Shown here: positions 18,599-22,423 of the stretch, piece by piece | Numbering within the stretch: the first letter of the stretch is position 1 | Layout of the letters: every line of letters starts with the position of its first letter | Assembly: GCA_029210545.1 (NCBI GenBank) | Contig: JARGFV010000035.1 | Location: forward strand, 1-22,423 | DNA length: 22,423 bases | From: a bacterium | GTDB taxonomy: Bacteria > BMS3Abin14 | Reading direction: 5' to 3' | The notes under the pieces: model-generated | Told to the model about the DNA's origin: nothing | The model's database searches: none | What the model saw: only the letters and a program-made list of their open reading frames with translations | Made by a program: the position numbers and the translations under genes

Positions 18599-18610
18599 AC
18601 TGTTAACAGT
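18599..18610. promoter_or_regulatory. 12 bp perfect palindrome, operator-like
   Basis: ACTGTTAACAGT reads the same on both strands. It sits 6 bp beyond the 13 bp hairpin, between the divergent guaB and phosphoketolase genes, as a dimeric regulator's site might. No regulator is recognised. Confidence 0.35.
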
Positions 18611-18700
18611 GTGTAATAAACACTTGGTTCATATTTCACCTGCTAAATGTCAATTATTTCAGGAAACATCCAAAATAAGGGGCATTTCGAAAAACTCATC

Positions 18701-18730
18701 GCAACGTGTCGGTAAAGTCCGACACGTTGC
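18701..18730. repeat. Perfect 12 bp hairpin
   Basis: GCAACGTGTCGG (18701-18712), loop TAAAGT, CCGACACGTTGC (18719-18730). The segment TGTCGGTAAAGT (18707-18718) also occurs at 11376-11387 in the dnaE-accA gap, there without the second arm. Confidence 0.7.
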
Positions 18731-18799
18731 TGGCGCACCAGTTCACAGAGGAAAGCAATCTGATCTCAAAGGTTTACGGTGTTACCCTGCCTGCCTTAG

Positions 18800-18816
18800 T
18801 CACGCCACAGGCGTGA
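18800..18816. repeat. Perfect 7 bp hairpin
   Basis: TCACGCC, loop ACA, GGCGTGA. A small GC-rich stem in the non-coding region; no terminator tail on either strand. Confidence 0.5.
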
Positions 18817-18864
18817 TCGAAAGGAACTTGTCGCCCTCCTTCCACCCGGTTTCCCTCCCTCCCC

Positions 18865-18892
18865 TTGACGCCCCCGCTGTATGCCCTAAACT
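18865..18892 (+). promoter_or_regulatory. Possible phosphoketolase promoter
   Basis: TTGACG (18865-18870), 16 bp spacer, TAAACT (18887-18892): 5 of 6 and 4 of 6 consensus matches. Transcription would begin near 18899, at the left edge of a full hairpin repeat, giving a structured leader of about 240 nt before the gene at 19137. Confidence 0.35.
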
Positions 18893-18893
18893 T

Positions 18894-18968
18894 TACAGGG
18901 TCGCAAAAAGTCCAGGCGGGACTTTTTGCTCAACGGAAAGCGAAAAGCGTCGTTTTCGCTTTCCTCAC
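18894..18968 (+). repeat. Two-hairpin repeat, copy 3 (best copy)
   Basis: Both stems are perfect. GCAAAAAGTCC (18903-18913), loop AGGCG, GGACTTTTTGC (18919-18929). Then GGAAAGCGAAAA (18935-18946), loop GCGTCG, TTTTCGCTTTCC (18953-18964). Compared with the copy at the window's right end, the C-G pair in the middle of stem 2 is exchanged for G-C. Confidence 0.85.
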
Positions 18969-19002
18969 GGATCTATGGCACATTGGTAAGCCATTGATCC
19001 GG

Positions 19003-19044
19003 GCGCCCACGCGGGCGCGTTGATGACTTTTGAAAAGCCATCAA
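19003..19044. repeat. Two adjacent hairpins between repeat copies
   Basis: GCGCCC-ACGC-GGGCGC (19003-19018) is directly followed by TTGATGACTTT (19020-19030) pairing with AAAGCCATCAA (19034-19044), a stem of 11 positions with one A-C mismatch and a TGA loop. They link repeat copies 3 and 4 and may be part of a larger composite element. Confidence 0.55.
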
Positions 19045-19045
19045 C

Positions 19046-19081
19046 TGACAGGGTCGCAAAAAGTCCAGGCGGGACTTTTTG
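19046..19081 (+). repeat. Two-hairpin repeat, copy 4 (half copy)
   Basis: Contains the core CAGGGTCGCAAAAAGTCC and the first hairpin AAAAAGTCC / GGACTTTTT (19058-19080), loop AGGCG, identical to copy 3. The second hairpin is missing. It ends 42 bp before the phosphoketolase ribosome binding site. Confidence 0.8.
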
Positions 19082-19122
19082 ACACCAGAACCCTTTCCCG
19101 GGAAACGTGATCCAGGACCACT

Positions 19123-19128
19123 AGGAGG
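19123..19128 (+). promoter_or_regulatory. Phosphoketolase ribosome binding site
   Basis: AGGAGG, 8 bases before the ATG at 19137. Strong site that fixes the start. Confidence 0.85.
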
Positions 19129-19136
19129 CCTTTGCC

Positions 19137-21515
19137 ATGACGTCGTCACTCCGATCCCTGACAGAAGAGCAGCTTGCACAGGTGGACGCTTACTGGAGGG
19201 CGGCCAACTACCTTTCCGTAGGCCAGATCTACCTGTACGCCAATCCCCTGCTGAAAGAGCCCCTTTCCCGCGACCACATCAAACCCCGTCTCCTGGGGCA
19301 CTGGGGCACCACGCCGGGGCTCAATTTCATCTACGCCCATCTCAACAGGGTCATACGGCAGCGCGACCTGAACATGATCTATATCACAGGTCCTGGCCAC
19401 GGGGGGCCCGCCCTTGTCGCCAATACCTGGCTCGAGGGGATATACACCGAGACGTACCCTGACGTCAGCCGGGACGAGGAGGGCATGAAGAAACTGTTCA
19501 CCCAGTTCTCCTTCCCCGGCGGCATCCCCAGCCATGTTTCCCCGGAAGTGCCGGGCTCCATCCACGAAGGAGGCGAGCTCGGTTATTCCCTTTCCCACGC
19601 CTTCGGGGCGGTGTTCGACAACCCGGACCTCATCGCCGCCTGTGTCGTGGGTGACGGGGAAGCGGAGACGGGCCCCCTGGCGGCGGCGTGGCACTCCAAC
19701 AAGTTCCTGAACCCCGCCCGGGACGGCACGGTGCTCCCCATCCTTCACCTCAACGGCTACAAGATCGCCAACCCGGCGATCCTTGCGCGGATGAAAAGAA
19801 CCGAGCTTCAAAGCCTCATGGAAGGGTACGGCTACAGGCCGTTTTTCGTGGAGGGGGACGAACCCCGGATCATGCACAGTCTCATGGCCGAGACCCTGGA
19901 CCGTGTCTTTGACGAGATCCGGGACATCAGGGAAAAAGCCGCAACGCCCGGTCCGGGGGACCTTCCGCCATGGCCCATGGTCATTCTCAGGACGCCCAAG
20001 GGCTGGACCGGTCCCGGGGAAGTGGACGGTGTCAGGATCGAGGGCACGTGGCGCTCCCACCAGGTCCCCCTTTCCGGCCTTCAGCAGGACCCGGAGCACG
20101 TCAGGATGCTTGAAAGGTGGATGAAGAGCTACCGTCCGGAGGAACTGTTCGACGGGAAGGGCGCTCCCGTGGAAGCCGTCACGCAGTGGGCTCCGTCCGG
20201 GCCGCGAAGGATGGGAGCCAACCCCCATGCCAACGGCGGGCAGCTTCTGAAGGACCTGCGGCTGCCGGACTACCGGAAATACGCCGTGGCTGTGCCCCTG
20301 CCCGGGCAGACCACCGCACAGGACACCAGGGTCCTCGGGCGCTACCTCCGGGATGTGATGAAAAACAACGCCGGGCAGCGTAATTTCAGGGTCTTCGGCC
20401 CCGACGAGACCGCCTCGAACCGGTTGGACGCCCTTTACGAAGTGACCGGCAAGGCCTGGATGGAGGAAATCCTCGAGGTGGACGAAAACCTCTCACCGGA
20501 CGGGCGCGTCATGGAGATCCTCAGCGAGCACACCTGCCAGGGGTGGCTCGAAGGGTACCTCCTCACCGGCAGGCACGGTCTTTTCTCCTGCTACGAGGCC
20601 TTTATCCACATCATCGACTCCATGTTCAACCAGCACGCCAAGTGGCTGAAAACCGCCAGCCGTGAGATCCCCTGGAGAAGGCCTGTCGCCTCCCTGAACT
20701 ATCTCCTCACCTCCCACGTCTGGAGACAGGACCACAACGGGTTCAGCCACCAGGACCCCGGCTTCATCGACCATGTCGTCAACAAAAAGGCCGACGTCAT
20801 ACGGGTTTACTTCCCCCCCGATGCCAACTCCCTCCTCTGCGTGGCCGACCAGTGCCTGCGAAGCCGTGATTTCGTGAACGTCATCGTGGCGGGAAAACAG
20901 GATCACCCCCAATGGATGGATATGGAAGCGGCCATCGAGCACTGCAGCGCTGGACTCGGCATATGGGAGTGGGCAAGCAGCGACAAGGGGGCGGAACCGG
21001 ACGTGGTCATGGCCTGCTGCGGAGACGTACCGGCCCTGGAGACCCTTGCGGCGGTTCAGCTGCTCAGGGAGCATGCCCCCGGCCTCCGGATCAGGGTCGT
21101 AAACGTCGTGGATCTCATGACCCTGCAGCCGGAGGAGGAACATCCCCACGGACTTTCAGACAGGGATTTCGACACGATCTTTACCACTGACAGGCCCATC
21201 ATCTTCGCCTACCACGGCTACCCATGGCTCATCCATCGCCTCACCTACCGGAGGACCAACCACCGGAACCTTCACGTCCGTGGGTACAAGGAGGAAGGTT
21301 CGACCACGACCCCCTTCGACATGGCGGTCCTGAACGACATCGATCGCTTTCATCTGATGGCGGACGTGGCCGACCGGGTCGCCGGGCTTTCCCACCAAGC
21401 CGCGTACATCAAGCAGTTCGTCCACGGCAAACATGTCGAGCACCGGGAGTACATCTACAGGGAGGGCCAGGACCTCCCCGAGATCAGGGAGTGGAAGTGG
21501 ACAGGGGAAATTTGA
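19137..21515 (+). CDS. xfp: Xylulose-5-phosphate/fructose-6-phosphate phosphoketolase
   Basis: Thiamine-diphosphate enzyme that cleaves xylulose-5-P (and often fructose-6-P) with phosphate to acetyl-phosphate plus glyceraldehyde-3-P (or erythrose-4-P). The 792 residues are the full family length. Motifs in order: [15 protein letters not shown] (about 85-99), [20 protein letters not shown] (about 136-155), the ThDP/Mg motif [19 protein letters not shown] (about 171-189), [31 protein letters not shown] and [11 protein letters not shown], with the C-terminal domain intact. Which sugar phosphate it prefers cannot be read. It is transcribed alone, away from guaB, and converges on a pseudogene 2 bp after its stop with no terminator visible between. 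No acetate kinase or phosphotransacetylase gene is in the window. Erythrose-4-P released from fructose-6-P is a substrate of the AroF encoded nearby, but a functional link is speculative. Confidence 0.96.
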   Translation: MTSSLRSLTEEQLAQVDAYWRAANYLSVGQIYLYANPLLKEPLSRDHIKPRLLGHWGTTPGLNFIYAHLNRVIRQRDLNMIYITGPGHGGPALVANTWLEGIYTETYPDVSRDEEGMKKLFTQFSFPGGIPSHVSPEVPGSIHEGGELGYSLSHAFGAVFDNPDLIAACVVGDGEAETGPLAAAWHSNKFLNPARDGTVLPILHLNGYKIANPAILARMKRTELQSLMEGYGYRPFFVEGDEPRIMHSLMAETLDRVFDEIRDIREKAATPGPGDLPPWPMVILRTPKGWTGPGEVDGVRIEGTWRSHQVPLSGLQQDPEHVRMLERWMKSYRPEELFDGKGAPVEAVTQWAPSGPRRMGANPHANGGQLLKDLRLPDYRKYAVAVPLPGQTTAQDTRVLGRYLRDVMKNNAGQRNFRVFGPDETASNRLDALYEVTGKAWMEEILEVDENLSPDGRVMEILSEHTCQGWLEGYLLTGRHGLFSCYEAFIHIIDSMFNQHAKWLKTASREIPWRRPVASLNYLLTSHVWRQDHNGFSHQDPGFIDHVVNKKADVIRVYFPPDANSLLCVADQCLRSRDFVNVIVAGKQDHPQWMDMEAAIEHCSAGLGIWEWASSDKGAEPDVVMACCGDVPALETLAAVQLLREHAPGLRIRVVNVVDLMTLQPEEEHPHGLSDRDFDTIFTTDRPIIFAYHGYPWLIHRLTYRRTNHRNLHVRGYKEEGSTTTPFDMAVLNDIDRFHLMADVADRVAGLSHQAAYIKQFVHGKHVEHREYIYREGQDLPEIREWKWTGEI

Positions 21516-21517
21516 AT

Positions 21518-22003
21518 TTATTCTTCTGATATCACCGTTCGGTTGCGTCCGTTTTGTTTCGCCTTGTACATGGCCGCATCGGCTAATCGGATCAAGTGGT
21601 CAAGACTGCGCTCGGGAATGAACTCCGCGATCCCGATGGAAACGGTCACCGACACCGCCGTCTCCGATCCTGCAGGCAGGAACGGAACCGCTTCAAACCT
21701 GGTGCGCAGGCGCTCAGCCGGGACCAGTGCGCAATTTGCGGAGGTGTCCGGCAGGATAATGGCAAGGTTCCGCAACTCATCCTCCATCTTCCTCATATCA
21801 GTGATGTCCTGAAAAAAGCCGATGACCCCGGATTCCTCCCCGTCCTCTAAAAGAAGCGTGCAGCTGATGCGGATGGGCAGGTCGCGTCCGTTCCTGTCCC
21901 GCACAAACGTCTCGTAGCCCACCAGCCCGCCCGGACCCCCCTAAGCGTCGGAAAGGATCTGGTCGATGACGGCAAACAGGGACTCCATGGAAATAACGCT
22001 CAT
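21518..22003 (-). pseudogene. Decayed PAS-GGDEF regulator (diguanylate cyclase remnant)
   Basis: The minus-strand frame from 22003 reads MSVISMESLFAVIDQILSDA, then an amber stop at 21941-21943, then continues in the same frame as GGPGGLVGYETFVRDRNG to the stop at 21518. The middle is the C-terminal part of a PAS domain with its PAC motif (GFFQDITDMRKMEDEL). In intact relatives a full GGDEF domain should follow. Here ELRNLA is joined directly to IILPDTSANCALVPAERL, which normally comes just after the GGDEF/GGEEF signature. About 90-100 residues including the catalytic loop are thus missing, while the domain's end (VSIGIAEF, ADAAMYKAKQNGRNR) remains. The PAS N-terminus is also absent. The protein could not make c-di-GMP. 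A 134-residue product from the GTG at 21922 is possible but unlikely to be functional. Confidence 0.8.
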
Positions 22004-22347
22004 TTGCGTATAATATCAGAAACTCACGCCTGAGCCGTCACCCGTTTCCAGGTCAGGCGGCATCGGATCCGATAATTTGCCTCGCGCGCGGCGTGGACAC
22101 CCGACAGACTACCTGATCGACTCGGTTAAGCTGATATTCCCGGTCCGCCCCTGGTTATCCGCAACCTGCTTTTATTCACATGCCGCATACCATAGTGTGC
22201 ATACTTGCCTACGATAGTGTGCAGTAACCGAACATATAATCCGGACAGCGCTATCCTTGTTATGTGTTATTTTCCTTTAATATCAACTTATTGGGCCATT
22301 TTCGCAACCTGCTCTACATTGTGTACGGATTTTGCAATGATTATTAT
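22004..22347. other. Non-coding region right of the pseudogene
   Basis: 344 bp with no supported gene and visibly more AT in its right half than the coding DNA. It contains a 10 bp direct repeat ATAGTGTGCA at 22192-22201 and 22214-22223 (22 bp apart), and GCAACCTGCT twice (22161-22170, 22304-22313). The missing 5' part of the PAS-GGDEF gene is not recognisable here. Confidence 0.5.
22192..22223. promoter_or_regulatory. Direct repeat ATAGTGTGCA x2, operator-like
   Basis: Two identical 10-mers with start-to-start spacing of 22 bp, about two helical turns, in an AT-leaning non-coding stretch. Such geometry suits a protein binding the same DNA face twice. There is no adjacent intact gene to assign it to. 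Confidence 0.3.
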
Positions 22348-22423
22348 TGACAGGGTCGCAAAAAGTCCAATCCGGGACTTTTCGCTCCACGGAAAGGGAA
22401 AAGCGTCGTTTTCCCTTTCCTTA
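22348..22423 (+). repeat. Two-hairpin repeat, copy 5 (reaches window end)
   Basis: Core CAGGGTCGCAAAAAGTCC (22351-22368). Stem 1 is AAAAGTCC / GGACTTTT with an altered loop. Stem 2 is GGAAAGGGAAAA (22391-22402), loop GCGTCG, TTTTCCCTTTCC (22409-22420), perfect over 12 bp. Same orientation as the copies on the other side of the phosphoketolase gene, ~3.3 kb away. Confidence 0.8.

Noticed and set aside
18609-18989. 126-residue plus-strand frame
   Set aside because: It runs through several hairpins and a repeat copy, has no ribosome binding site and no protein-like pattern.
19146-20228. Minus-strand frame opposite the phosphoketolase gene (360 codons)
   Set aside because: Antisense shadow of a highly conserved gene.

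Overview
The window is a GC-rich bacterial chromosome segment dominated by one long minus-strand block of housekeeping genes. Read in transcription order (right to left) it runs guaB, guaA, dnaE, accA, pheA, hisC, aroF, tyrA, aroA, cmk, ispH, rpsA, sppA. As I recall, the series tyrA-aroA-cmk-ispH-rpsA-sppA downstream of dnaE-accA is familiar from Geobacter-like and other 'Deltaproteobacteria' (Desulfuromonadia/Desulfobacterota). That lineage is an inference from gene order, not a placement. No rRNA, tRNA, CRISPR array, intact insertion sequence or phage gene is visible.

Layout. 74-961 sppA. 1200-3176 rpsA, with its own near-consensus promoter at 3220-3248. 3417-8156 is a tightly packed run (aroF, tyrA, aroA, cmk, ispH) with 4-8 bp overlaps or a 1 bp gap, so probably one translation-coupled transcript. 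hisC (8303-9421) and pheA (9542-10369) precede it across gaps of 146 and 120 bp, and pheA overlaps accA by 8 bp. dnaE (11483-14959), guaA (15067-16635) and guaB (16718-18193) complete the block. 18194-19136 is a 943 bp divergent intergenic region packed with perfect hairpins and a dispersed two-hairpin repeat. On the plus strand, 19137-21515 encodes a phosphoketolase. Convergent with it, 2 bp away, is the decayed remnant of a PAS-GGDEF regulator (21518-22003). The last ~420 bp are non-coding and end in another copy of the two-hairpin repeat.

Function. guaB and guaA make GMP. aroF, aroA, pheA, tyrA and hisC cover the entry step, EPSP step and terminal steps of phenylalanine/tyrosine synthesis. 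Chorismate mutase is absent from the window, both as a gene and as a fused domain. cmk supplies CDP/dCDP, ispH ends the MEP isoprenoid pathway, accA belongs to fatty-acid initiation, dnaE replicates DNA, rpsA loads mRNA on the ribosome, and sppA clears signal peptides. The phosphoketolase would yield acetyl-phosphate from xylulose-5-P or fructose-6-P and is unrelated to the main block.

The most unusual content is non-coding. A family of same-orientation repeats forms two adjacent hairpins, with paired base changes that preserve both stems. There are also word-like degenerate tandem repeats in most gene gaps, and several long inverted repeats at gene junctions.
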